From: Rotaria sordida
Lineage: Eukaryota > Rotifera > Eurotatoria > Philodinida > Philodinidae
Direction: 5' to 3'
NCBI GenBank assembly: GCA_905250125.1
Contig: CAJNOL010001205.1
Coordinates: 7,699 to 71,698, forward strand
DNA: 64,000 bases
Made by a program: the position numbers and the translations under genes. This document shows, piece after piece, positions 50,838 to 62,375 of the stretch. Position 1 is the first letter of the stretch; every line of letters begins with the position of its first letter. Under the pieces are notes generated by a model. The model was given only the letters and a program-made list of their open reading frames with translations. It did not search any database and was not told the origin of the DNA.

Positions 50838-50983
50838 TGGGTGTGGATGTGAGTATGGGTGTCGATGTATGGGTGTGGATGTCGGTCATTGCTTCGTCCA
50901 CATCCCACACCTACACTCACTCACACCCACACCCGCACCCTATATCTACAGCCACAGTCACACTCACTCCCCACCCTCACACA
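50838..50983. repeat. TGTGGG-like G-rich/C-rich block B, abutting an ATG
   Basis: G-rich units (TTTTGGGTGTGGATGTGAGT and on to 50885), then C-rich units (CCACATCCCACACCTACACT and on to 50983). The C-rich part runs up to the A of ATG at 50984, where a promoter and 5' UTR would be expected. Confidence 0.87.
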
Positions 50984-51505
50984 ATGTCATCAATTATTGT
51001 ATTCTACCTTCTACTTCTGACAGTAGTTATAGTATCATTTGTCAAAGCTGTGCCTGTTACAGAAAACATTGTTCATTCATGTGATACAGAATATTATGAA
51101 TACACACTGTGTTCCGCGTCAATTAGCTCTCCAAGTAGTCATAAGGACACAAAATTTGATTTGACCAACGGCAACATTTCACGAACATGTATATCAGTCC
51201 ATCTTTTCTGGAACTATCCAGGTGCGAACTTGACGACAATCATTGACACACCATTTACTTAGGAAAAACAAGTCTACAAGCTTTATATTGATAATGAGCA
51301 ATTGAAACCTTATATATCACATGTTTATCGAGTATTGAATGGTCAAGAAACAAGTGACAACTACTGATAAAACACTTATTCAATATTTCGATGGCAACTG
51401 TAAAATGATTCACAAGTTTGAAGGTCCATCCACGTTGTATTATTATGGCGTTTTTTTATCAATTACAATATTACCATCATGTTGTGAGAAAAATGTTTGT
51501 CTGTG
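50984..51505 (+). pseudogene. Broken gene for a secreted protein
   Basis: ATG 50984 opens a signal peptide (IIVFYLLLLTVVIVSFVKA) and a mature part with HSCDTEYYEYTLCSAS, ISRTCISVHLFW and NYPGANLTTI. TAG at 51260 interrupts, yet the same frame goes on protein-like (EKQVYKLYIDNEQLKPYISH, VYRVLNGQ) to a second stop near 51365. A shifted frame then gives LIQYFDGNCKMIHKFEGPST and SITILPSCCEKNVCL up to TGA 51503. One stop and one frameshift thus split a secreted Cys-containing protein of about 170 residues. If only the first part is used, a 92-aa secreted peptide would be made. No family recognised. Confidence 0.6.
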
Positions 51506-53665
51506 ATGTTCACAATAAAAATTAAAAAAATGAAACATAATTTCAATGATAAATCATTGAACTTTAGGAAGAAATATTACAATAAAAGTTAGTTGACAAT
51601 ATATGATGAAGTCATGAAAAGAAGCTCTCTAATGTTTATTCATATCGAAAACCAGTTGTCTTGAGAAACGTAAAACTTTTATTAAACGTCGCTGTTCGAA
51701 TATGCTTTGTGATTGTGATGAGGGAATGAGGCAAGTTTGTCTTTTGAAACTTAATCATATCGATTCTTGCATATCTGTTACAATTACTTTAGTTTTGTCA
51801 TTCTTTTTTACATCATTTCCTTTCTTAATTCTCATATAAATATTGATTTTTTCCATCTTCCAAGCTGCCACTCGATGAATATTTCGAGGCATTAGTCTGA
51901 TAGTTCGATGCCAACAAAGGATCTATTTCTGATGAATTTCGATGGATTCAATTTCAAAAAAGTTTCGTTTCCTATATCTTATTGTCTTGCGAGTCTTCAA
52001 TACCTATCAGATATTTTTGCAAAAATCATAAAACTATATAAAGCCATGGAGCAAACAAAAAACTCTCTGATCACATCATGAAAGAAAAGAAAAGAACTAC
52101 TCGAAAATCGAGTTTTGAAGAAGTTTTCAACGATCAAAATTAAAACGAACAAAGGAATTATTTTTTCAAGAAGTTTGCTCTTGCTGATGGGTCTCCTCTC
52201 TTCGAATAGTCGGTGTTTTGATGGGTTTTGGGCGATCGAAAATAAGTATGCGATGGGCATCGAGAACTCAAAATTTGAAGTTCGAATTTCGAACAGAAGA
52301 CAAAAAAAATTGTCAAAATTTCATTACTCGTCGTACCTATCCTTAGCTTTTTTAGGCCTGCTTGGGTGTGGCCTCCAGATAGTATTCAAAAATTGGAATC
52401 ATTTGAATGATCAAATCCCTGGAATACGGAACCCGTGATTTTTCGATCTGTGACCGGGTTCAGTGCATGTCTATTGATGATTATCAATGAAATAAATTAT
52501 GACAGAGTAAAATCTGAATTTTTGCTGAATTTATCAACGAAAAACTCAGATAACATTTACGTGGTAACCATAAATGAGTAATTGGATATGTATGATTGTT
52601 TGACATCACTATTTTTATAGAAATCGAAATCGAGCTAAAGACTTGTCTTTTTATTTTCTAATGATTAAATTAAAGCTTCTTCAATTATTAATGAGTTATA
52701 CGTATGAAAAGAAAGACCGTATAATTTGATACTTTGACTGTCAATTATAGATCTTTCAATTTTTTAGCGTGACTCAATGAGCATAAAGATTAAACAGTTT
52801 CACTTAAGATTCTTTCCTTAAAATGAATTTCTATTTAACAAGGTCCGTTCGAGCTAAAATTCTCAGAGATAAGTGGGCCTAGTAAGAAGCTTCTGTGGTA
52901 AAAATTCTAGATCAAACTAGACCGGAATTCCAGGTTATTGATAGTCCATTTACGTATGTCATCAAGAGAGCTTCGGAACTCAGAACGGTTTCAAATTGAA
53001 GCTAACACCTCCACACAACTTTTATCCGACCAGAAATTTGAAGTTCGCTTCCATTGATTTTCTATAAATATTTTAGTGAACTTGTGTCAAAATAAGGCTA
53101 AAAAAGCTGATCCCTCCATAATATGAAATCCCACTTTTCTCAGTCTAGAAATCAAATAGAAGAAATCTAGTCGAACAAGAATTTACTCTCACTCAGAACT
53201 TAAAAATCAAAACAAATACTAATTATATCTTGATCCGTTTAGTTTAGAAATCGATTTGTTTTTCAGGTAAAAATACATAAAAAAGGCATATTTACAATAC
53301 ACTTTATATTTTCTTTATGCTCTTGTCTTTTTGTTGTTCTCTTTTTATGGCAACTTATTATGCGCATTGTATAATTCCTATGAATAAACTTGAGCATAGT
53401 TTATTTAAATTAAATTAACACAACATTTTGAAAGTAAATAAAAAGTCGATTCTCGCAAAAAGTTTTAGCATTTTGTAAATTTTATGTCCAGTGTCAAAAT
53501 GTAAATATGTTACCCTGATCCTAACTGTTTTGGTGTCGTACCTCACTGTTTTATTAATGTTCTAAACTGCGACAATTTGTAGCTGATTTACTTTTATTAG
53601 ATTTGTTTTTTATGTCTTTAGGAAAAAAAGATTCGCTTTTGAATAAGATAGACAAGTTTATTTCT
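51506..53665. other. Noncoding, 2.2 kb
   Basis: No gene recognised. The frame 52115-52438 and its minus-strand overlap lack domain features. Confidence 0.5.
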
Positions 53666-54719
53666 TCAAATAATTTCAAGTTTGACATGTCCCAATCCAT
53701 ATTTATTTTTATTCTCTACAAATAATTGTTCAACTGCTTGAAGATATTCATTGTGAAGTTGATTAATATCGTTAGAAGTTGGATGATCAATTTGAACAAC
53801 ATGAATTGGTTTACCAACTGAAATTATCTTTTTACTATTTTACCTATTAACAAATAACTCAAACGCTTACCAACAGTGGTAACGGGATGCCGCAACGGTA
53901 GCAGTCCCAGAATAAATTGACCCCAGGGAACACAATTAGGTATTAACCCGAAAAAAGTATGCCGTTTGTACAGTTCATTTTCTCCGAAGGAAATAACAGG
54001 TACAATGGAAGCACTATAATAATGGCACACGCAAAAGAATTTTGTAGAGATTAATCAATGTAAAACTACCCATATTTCAAAGTCAGTTGAATGAAACCTT
54101 TTCTTGTCTTCAGATAAAGTATCATTGTGTCATTTCGTGACAATATTACTTCTCGCTGACCACCAATAATAATAACCAATGCGTTTCCTCGACCACATTT
54201 TCCACTCAATAAATACTCACAACTGTTACGTGATACACAGCATGCCCCTCAAAATAGACATCAAATATGACTGTATATATGGTTGAATACTCACCCGATC
54301 CTAGTAAAATATCGCGTGTAAATGGATTGAAAAATTGCATTCGAAGAAGCATCAAATGTGGACGAATGTTTGGAAAGAGAATAGAAAAATGTGTTGCATC
54401 CGTACCAAAATTGCCTAATGCACTAAATGATCCTATACCATGTGGATGATAACCAAATATATAATTTCGATTTGAATCGAGATCCATAGTTTTAATTAAT
54501 GTAAGAGGAAAATATTGTATCCATCGTGTCCAAATATAACATTGACGAAGACAATCCGACCATCGACCTCCTTCTGAATTAGTATGACGATCAATGAACA
54601 GCCAACAACAATAGATTAACGAAAGACTAAGAATTATAGTCGAAGATCAAGCCCATGATAAGAAAATAATCGCTAATGGTACAATGATCGGTGAAAATGC
54701 ACAAAATGAGGTAATGGAA
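53666..54719 (-). pseudogene. DGAT2/MOGAT-family acyltransferase gene with an in-frame stop
   Basis: Four exons fit in phase on the minus strand: 54719-54295, 54247-54070, 54013-53871 and 53817-53666. They encode the DGAT2 layout: membrane segment and LFIDRHTNSEGGRWSD; LTLIKTMDLDSNRNYIFGYH with the catalytic YHPHG; GNFGTDAT; GSGACCVSRNSCEYLLSGK; GRGNALVIIIGGQREVIL; TRKGFIQLTL; IVPVISFGENELYK; VTTVVGKPIHVVQ; and EYLQAVEQLFVENKNKYGLG to the stop. The enzyme makes triacylglycerol from diacylglycerol and acyl-CoA in the ER. A TGA at 54647-54649 lies in the first membrane segment. The only nearby ATG exon (54791 downward, MNQIQTIRRS) is out of phase with the 54719 acceptor. So the 5' part is broken or the true start uses a different exon; the body is well conserved. 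Confidence 0.82.
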
Positions 54720-55659
54720 CTGAAGATTATAAATTGAATAATTCGTTAAAAATCCATCATCTGAAAGCATATATACCAGATCTTCTTATCGTTTGAATTT
54801 GATTCATTCGAATTATCTCGTTTCAAGACTAATTAACTGGATTAAAGCAACATAAAAAAATCAGAATAAGTAGATTCTCCGCAAAGAAAATAATATTATT
54901 TAGAGTTAAACGCATCGCTGACCTTGAATATTTCAATATATTCAAGTACTTGACTCTCGAAAGTATTTATTAGGGAAAACAGGTTTGTTGAATATTCAGT
55001 CGTTATTCTACAGTCTCTTTTTTTCATAGATCGCTGGAGCAGACAGACAGCGAAGGAATATGTTCGATCTGTTTTGTAGAATGTATAACAGGTTTTTATT
55101 AAGAGTGATATTCGAACTGACAACAATGTCAATGTCACAACGAGCGTCAGCTACTTAGTGGCAGAGTGACGTCGATATTTTTCTTGACATTGTCAACGAA
55201 TCTGTCTGAAGGAAAAAGAAAAAAATAACAAGATATATGTTCGTCTATTCTGCGTATCAACACTCACTGAGGAGATACAAAAAAAAGATGTCGTATAATA
55301 TTAGCATTAATGTCACTCTTAAATCAATGCTAGCATACGTGTAGCCAGAAGAGGAAAAGAAGCATTATATCGTATACTTTTTTTTCGTATCTCTCTATAA
55401 TCTAGGCAGCCTTGGAGAAACGAACTAGCAGAACAAAATAAATGCTTATGCAAATTGTCAGGGAAAATACCCACTTGTTGATGCATATCATTCATATATA
55501 AGCAGTGCTATCCCAATGAACTATTTTCATCTATGTAAGAGGCATGTCACTCACATGCCTTTAGATCGCTTTAGTAATGTGCGTGTATTTTTTTTATTCA
55601 TCCAAGCTATACAGTTAAATCGTGTTTACATACAATGTGTAATACCTGCTTACGTGTGG
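54720..55659. other. Noncoding
   Basis: No gene recognised; minus frame 54896-55138 is not supported. Confidence 0.45.
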
Positions 55660-56435
55660 CAATTGCGACGAAAATTCGGCTGCAATAAGAAATATTCGTT
55701 TGTCCTAAATGTCCCGATTTGGAAAAATGTCAAAATCGTCTTGGAATAATGATTGAACAAAATCGCATTCGTGAACAACACAAAGCTGCATCGGTTAGTC
55801 GAAAACAACTTTCGTCTCTTTCATTGATTTTAAAATATGATTGTCGAAACGTTGTTCCAAGAGTTGATGAATCTATTAAAGATATTACCGATTTAAATGA
55901 ACGACAACGAATCAAAAAAGTTCTGGTTCCTGTTAATTGAACCGGTAGAAACGAAAAAGATTGAAAATTGCTACGCCGACAATGCACTCAATACGAATAT
56001 CATCGTCAATTGTCGTACGTCTGAAGCCACGTCGAATTCAACTTGGTCCACGAAATGAAACTTCAAGGAGGCTTATTCGTCGAAAAAGTTCATCTAGAAA
56101 AGTTATTGATTCAACAGAAAGTCGTGAGCGAACAAGAATGCGACAGAGTAGACCAACAATCCAAACATGGACGAGAAAGTTCATGAGTTAAGCGATTGCA
56201 ATCCTCAGTCAAACTCAATATCGAAATTGAATCCGATGCATTTTGGCCTTATGGAACCGAATTGTGGCATATTCACGATGTCAAACCACGACGACCGTCA
56301 AATACCGAGAAAATTAGCTTCGAACATTGCATCAGGCGTAATTTATCTTATCAACTAAATGAAAAATTATTGGCTCATGCAGTTTCCAAGAAAATAAAAA
56401 ATATTTCAGAAGAACAGTCTAAAAAAAGCTTTTGA
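55660..56435 (+). pseudogene. Decayed coding sequence, unrecognised
   Basis: Protein-like reading moves between frames: EIFVCPKCPDLEKCQNRLGI, MIEQNRIREQHKAASVSRKQ, KYDCRNVVPRVDESIKDITD, then a stop and LRRQCTQYEYHRQLSYV, EFNLVHEMKLQGGLFVEKVH, LEKLLIQQKVVSEQECDRVD, then LNIEIESDAFWPYGTELWHI. At least two shifts and several stops. The CPKCPDLEKCQNR segment looks like a zinc-binding piece of a DNA-binding protein, but I cannot name it. It is GC-richer than its flanks, as former exons often are here. Confidence 0.45.
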
Positions 56436-57086
56436 CAAATTGTTGGAAAGAATAGAACTTTGTATAAATAAATATGGTGACTATGTTGAATATTTAATAA
56501 AATAAAACCGGAACTTTGTCCTTCACTTTACATTTTTTTTTAATGATTTCAGAACTTTTGATCAGACCTATGTATATGCCATTACGTAACTCAATGGTGC
56601 TATTTCAAACTCATTATTCAGTCATTCGGTATCAAATCGGTAATTGATTATTATCATTATATCGAGGAAGAACAAGCACATGATTATATAAAAAAATTTC
56701 TCGATTCATTTTAATTCGGTCGTACCAATTTGGCAATCATTTCCAATTGATTATTTTTTTAAACAATCAATCAATTCGATTTTCAACATAACGTTTTTTT
56801 CTGCGGAATCTTTTTTTCTTTGGTCGCACGATTGGTGCCTAACAACTGTTATCAGTATCGTTTCGTTGATCGAAAACATGGTTGTAGAACTGAGTCACCG
56901 TTCGCATCGTATTGAACTTTCATACAATCTTTCAATTCCTTGTGCATCTACAACTAATTCCGCTTCAGTTATAACTGTTCTCAATGCTCTAAAGTTCTGA
57001 TGAACTTCCACTTGCATAATTTTTTTATTTTTATTTGTTTTCTTACGCACCACTATTTGTTTCTTTTTCGTTGTGTTGACGTACAC
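56436..57086. other. Noncoding
   Basis: No gene recognised. Confidence 0.45.
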
Positions 57087-57164
57087 ACTTGAGGGTGTGG
57101 ATAAGTGTGCGTGTCTGAGTGTGGGCGTTAGTATTCTACATACTCGCACCCACCCACATCCTCA
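57087..57164. repeat. TGTGGG-like G-rich/C-rich block C
   Basis: CACTTGAGGGTGTGGATAAG at 57085 and further GTGTGGGCG units, then CTCGCACCCACCCACATCCT ending at 57162. Same polarity as blocks A, B and D. Confidence 0.85.
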
Positions 57165-57389
57165 TAATTGTATGATATATACTTAAGAAGCCTTTAGTGC
57201 TTCTTTAGATATATAGATATGGTCGTATTTGTTTGAATCTATCTGTATTTCCGTGAGATAATGAAAAGATTGCTTACTTTTGAAATCTTTATTTTTTATA
57301 TTATTATATTCATCCTCACCCTCAAGATGAGAAGATATCTGAAGGCGCATATTCTTGTCCTTGCACAATACTTCAGAGCAGTTATTAGA

Positions 57390-58107
57390 TTAACTTCGAT
57401 GTAAACATTGTCGAATAACAATTTGTAATTCTTTTCTATAAGTATCCGAAGGGAAGATGTAAACAAGAGGAATTAATAATGATGGTAAAAATGAAATAAA
57501 ATATTCAAAGAGAAATAACCATGGATTACGAACAGATTTCATGCATCCAGATGGAAATGAAATTATAAGACGAGGTACACCGATAATAACAAGTACAAAT
57601 GGACTAATAATCAGATGCTTATATTCATGAAACTGTTCCCGTAAATATTGCTTATATATCTGCTTGTTACGAGCATTCAAATGTGTTCGAGGTGCTAACA
57701 TAATGATCATAATAGTTGAGATAAGATTAATAGAAAATGGAGTAATAAAATGAACAAGATATAGGGCAGAATCATAAATTTGTAGTTTTGATGAATATCG
57801 AGCAATACACCATGTTCGCTCTTCTTCTTTGTCATGTATTAATCTTCGATGCACTGAATCTTGAATACCACTAGTAAAACAAAAGATTATCACTCCGAGA
57901 GTAATCCATGGAGCGATTTTTTTGCTTCTCTTTTTATTGAAATTTGCACCTTTTATTATTAAAAATGTTCTTTCAATAGCCACACATGCAGTAAACCAAT
58001 CTCCAATAGCTGATAAAGATAGAAGTGTAAATTCTATTGAACTGCAATTGATCGAAAGAATGATATGATCTGTAATCCATAGGGATTGAGTAACAATCAG
58101 TAACCAT
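57390..58107 (-). pseudogene. 5'-truncated rhodopsin-class GPCR
   Basis: The minus-strand frame ends at TAA 57390 and encodes TM2/3 onward: SLSAIGDWFTACVAIERTFL (DRY box reads ERT), TM4 APWITLGVIIFCFTSGI, ECL2 with RTWCIARY, TM5 YLVHFITPFSINLISTIMII, TM6 HLIISPFVLVIIGVPRLIIS, and TM7 FISFLPSLLIPLVYIFPSDT, then a basic tail. TM1 and the start codon are missing: at 58108 the reading runs into a TGTGGG-like hairpin that would encode a Pro-His repeat, and no in-frame ATG precedes it. The receptor part itself is open, so the break is probably recent. The ligand is unknown. Confidence 0.85.
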
Positions 58108-58162
58108 CTTGGGTGTGGGTGTGGGTGTGGGTTTTCATCTTCTTCTACCCACACCCTCAAGT
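58108..58162. repeat. TGTGGG-like hairpin block D at the receptor break
   Basis: CTTGGGTGTGGGTGTGGGTG, a short pyrimidine loop, then CCCACACCCTCAAG. The ends are inverted copies, so a hairpin of 55 bp can form. This is the purest TGTGGG array in the window. Confidence 0.9.
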
Positions 58163-58929
58163 AAACTTAATTCGTTTTACTCATATGATAATGTTCTCTA
58201 ACAATAATAAGACAGTCGGTTATGGATGTGCTGATGAGAAAATCGTTTTTTGAGTTCGAACTCTATGTATAAGGTAGATCCCAGTGAGGTGTAAAAAATA
58301 CCCAAGAGGATAAACGTCCTTAGGGCAGTTCTCGAAAGTTATAGCCATTTTACTGCAATTTTAACTTATGACACAGTATGTGTACCAAAAAATTGAATAA
58401 TGATATTTCTACCTGAAATTTCGTCCACAGATATGTCTACTTGTGACTAGAATGTTTCTTTCACGAAATATTGACTAATATCCGACGAAAGATGCCAGAA
58501 TTTCATGTTTTCTTTTGAACGAAAATTGTCAGAGAATTCCGATCACAAGTGGATGTATGTATGAACAAAATCTCAGGTCGAAATACCGTCATTCGATTTG
58601 TTGGTACACACTGTATAAGAGGCTAAAAGACCTTAGAGTACTTATCCTTTTGTGGATTTTTCATACCTTGCTGGATTCTACCCTATTCAGAATCTTCGAG
58701 CCCAGAAAAGCTTTATCAGTTGAAATGGTTCTCTTGTCGGTACAGTTACTCTTGTGTTCTTCTCCTCTTTTTTTTTTACATTGATCGTGTTTCACATTTT
58801 CTTATTTTATTTTGTCACTGTTGATGAAGATTTTCTTTTTTGTTTGACATTATATAGACGTTCATTTCTAGTAATAAAAGATCGAGAAGAGAAAGAAGTT
58901 TAGTAGGGAATTATTATAGATGAGAATTG
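58163..58929. other. Noncoding
   Basis: No gene recognised; frame 58515 is not supported. Confidence 0.45.
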
Positions 58930-61300
58930 TTTGTTTGAACGGTATGATGGAAAAAGGAAGAAAGGAAAAATATCGAAAGTGAAAATATAGAAGAAAACGA
59001 GGAAAAATATCGAAAGAGAAAGATATCGAATAAGAAAACAGCGAAAAGAAAAATGTCGAAAGAAAAGAATAAATAGTCGTAAGACGTCACTATGAGACAT
59101 TCGTAGAAAATTTATTATTTATTTGGTTGGCTGATGCATTTAAAAGTGTTTATTCTTTCAATAATGCGCATGAATATAAACGAATATAATAGATAAATAT
59201 GAAGCATAAGTGTTTAATTAGTTTCTCTTTGGTACTTCATTAACAATGTTTGTACTAATGGAGTTTGAATTGATGATTGTCAATAGTTAAAGAGACACGA
59301 ATTGGTTTTCAGTTATTTTAGATATTATGACTACTCCTAATGAAATATCATTTATCGTTTCTCAAAAAGGAAAAAAAATGTTGAATATAAACAATTTCAT
59401 CTTTAAATTGAATAAGACAACAGGTACAACAAAATATTATCGATGTGAAGACTCACGTTGTACTGTTACTGCACGTACTGATCTTCAAGATACTCTTTTG
59501 AACATTAAAGGTGATCATTGTCATCCACCTGAACCAGAAGAAATTCAAATTCGAACATTCAAACAAGTTGTCAAAGCACGTGCTATAAGTGAAAGTACAC
59601 CAATTCCACAAATTTATGATGAAGAAGCTGCTCGAATGGATTTATCAACATTATCAATTGCTGCTTTACCATCTCAGAGAGAACTTAGTTAGAAAAAAAT
59701 TTTATTTTTTTTTTGCTTAAAGCATATATATTTTCCAGGTAGCACACTAAATAAAGCACGTCGTCTACAAACACCACCTATTCCTAATTCTCAATTATTT
59801 GATTTACCAGAATCTTATAAAAAAACATTGAAAAATTTACCTTTTCTTTGTATCGATCAGATTATAAAAAGAAAAACTCGAATATTGGTGTTTGCATCTA
59901 ACGAACAATTGAAATTATTATTTAATAGCTCAGTCATATTGATGGATGGTACCTTCTCATCATCTCCTCCGATTTTTGATCAAGTATATTGCATACACGC
60001 AATTAAATTTGAACAATGTGAATATGAGTTTTTTCTTAAATAAATTTTTAAGTACTTTTGTTTTTCACAGCATTTGTGTGTGTTTTTGCTCTCTTACCTG
60101 ATCGAAAAAAATCTACATACAAGTATTTGTTTCATGAATTGCATGATAGAGCTGCTCAACTTAATATGATTTTTAATCCATGTACAATTATGTCAGACTT
60201 TGAAGGAACATTAGCTGAAGTACTTAAAGCTGAAGTACGTATTGTTTAATTTAAATTTCAACAAATACTGTAGTACTGTCTGTCTAGTTTCCTAATAGTG
60301 AACATGTCGGATGTTTCTTTCACTATACCCAATCGATCTATCGAAATATTCAACAATTAGGTTTATCTTCTCAATATGCTCGTGATGATGAATTTCGAAA
60401 TACTTGTCGAAAACTTATGGCACTTGCTTTAATGCCTATTTCATTAGTACTACAATCATATGATGATGTTCATGATGGAGTTCTTGAATCATCATCGACG
60501 AAATTTAATCTACTTAAACCTCTTTTTACTTATTTCGAAAATCAATGGATAAAAAATGTTGGTATTGAAAAATGGAATGTTTATGGAATTCAAATGAGAA
60601 CAAATAATAACGCCGAAGGTTTGAAGATCCAAAATAGTATTAATATGTTGCTGTTTTTCATAAGCTTATAGGGTACCACAATCGTCTTAATTCACGAATA
60701 TCTAAATACCATCCGAACATATGGGCCTTCATAAGATGTATTCAGGGTGAGGAAAATAGGTTCAATCATTTATTAATACAAATGAAAGGTGGCCTCACAG
60801 CTCGACCGAAAACAAAAAAAACTCTTGCTATTCAACATCGAATTGATACATTATATGTTCGTTATAATAATGGTGATGTTAATGCTAATGAACTTCTTGA
60901 TGGACTATCGTACGTTGTTGCAAAAAATGTTGAATCAAAAAGGAAATGAAGAATCATTATTTTGTGTGAAGTGACATTTACTCTAAGTCATTATTATATT
61001 TCATAATTATTTCTTATCTACTTAATAAAGCTTATCATAAATTTATACATATGCATACAAATTTATCACGAATTTATATATATATATATATTTGTCAGTA
61101 ATTTGTCTATATATATATATATATCATGTCTTATTTAGACATTCTAATTTTCGATATTTTTCCTCTTCGCTATTTTCTCTTCGATATTTTTTCATTCGCT
61201 GTTTTTCCTTTTCTATATTTTCTTTTCTATATTTTTCTTCTACATTTTTCCTTTCGACATTTTTCCTTTCTTCCTTTTTCCATCCATTCGTTTGAACATG
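58930..61300 (+). mobile_element. MULE transposon with inverted minisatellite arms
   Basis: A purine-rich array (GGAAAAATATCGAAAGAGAA type units) at 58948-59069 is mirrored by its complement at about 61137-61285. Just outside, GTTTGAACGGTATGATGGAA on the left pairs with the complement of CCATCCATTCGTTTGAAC on the right. A complete MULE transposase gene lies between. The exact ends and the target duplication are not clear. Confidence 0.8.
59327..60949 (+). CDS. FLYWCH-MULE transposase, apparently intact (470 aa)
   Basis: Five exons, 59327-59687, 59739-60017, 60071-60234, 60288-60618 and 60672-60949, keep phase (1, 1, 0, 1) and have no internal stop. The N-terminal FLYWCH zinc finger spans about 15-70, with FIFKLNKTTGTTKYYRCEDS, CTVTARTD and the terminal GDHCHPPEP. 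The MULE catalytic domain gives MDGTF (Asp190), FALLPDRK, MSDFE (Asp256) and the C-x-x-H of GCFFHYTQSIYR (C277, H280), and ends with RTNNNAEGYHNRLNSRIS. The enzyme would cut and join the element's own ends in the nucleus. All introns are 50-55 bp. It is the only potentially active transposase in the window. The length is modest for MULEs but the core is complete. Confidence 0.92.
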
Positions 61301-62375
61301 GTCTGAAAATATAAATTTCTTCTGATTAACAATCATTGCTCAATATTTGTAAGAATCTTTGAAAAAAAGAATTATTTGACCGAATCTTTTTAGTTTTTTA
61401 AAAGTAAAACAAAGTCAATGGTTTTTTTTTTGTATTCAAGAAGAAAATTTCTATAAGCTCAAAACAATTTTCGATTAAAATTCTCATAAAGAATTTTTTA
61501 TTAATTGCTTTATTTAACAAAAAGTCTTTGCTTTTTAGAATCTTTTCAATAATAATTATTTCAAAAATAAAGCAAATATTTTTATTATTGAATATATTCA
61601 ATGCAGCATCTATTTCGCAGCAAAAATTTTTTATACGAAAATGTAATAATAATCTGACTACAAAGAGATTCGTTATGTATTATAATTGTAAATCCATTTA
61701 TATATATATGTTGTATATAGTTACGATCTATATGACATTATAGAACGGAAGAAAAAAAAACACATTAGTGGAAGGATATAATAATAATGACGAAAAAAAG
61801 GAAGGAGAAAAAGTCATGATTTTGTATTGAAAAAAAAAACGATTTCTAATCATAATTGAATAGTGCGTTACAAATAAATCCATCTATTACTCACATTTAA
61901 GATCAGTAGATGGTTGAATATTGATTATAAACAGTTTCTATTAGCAATACTACAGCGCATTCGTACGTTCAATTAGAAGGATGATATTTATGCAGAACTA
62001 TTTGAGTAAGTTTCTATTGTTTTCACAGATCGAAAACAACACTGTGAATGTAACACTTGTTGTTCTCTGTCATCGTACATCTATTTTTGATTGGCAAGTC
62101 AAATTATTCAATCCACTTTTACTGAAGTTAAGTGAGGAATTTTGATTGTTTGAGTAAAATTTTTCTCGTCTTTCATAATGAGATATTCTTCAATTAGTGT
62201 GTGTTGTATTGAGATACTTGTTCATTTTAGATACATTGTCTTTCTTCATCGACACATTACTCAACCATTTTCAAACAAAGTTCTTACGATACCGAATCAA
62301 AAATCGCATTATAGAAGAATAACTAAATTTGATCGTATATCTTCAGTAAGAGACAAAGAGAGTGAGAAATATTCC
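61301..62375. other. Noncoding; possible 5' UTR of the ankyrin gene
   Basis: AT-rich without a gene. An ATG at 62178 is in frame with the ankyrin ORF, but the 62178-62340 segment does not look protein-coding and ends in TCTTCAG, so it may be a 5' intron or leader. Confidence 0.45.

Noticed and set aside
50701..51084. Frames with His-Pro or Gly-Val-Asp repeats at 50701 (-) and 50812 (+)
   Set aside because: Translations of the TGTGGG/CCCACA block, not proteins.
57183..57368. 61-aa minus-strand frame next to the truncated receptor
   Set aside because: No domain, no junction linking it to the receptor; possible 3' UTR sequence.
61092..61336. Frames in the purine/pyrimidine-rich array at the right end of the MULE
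   Set aside because: Repeat-derived low-complexity translation.
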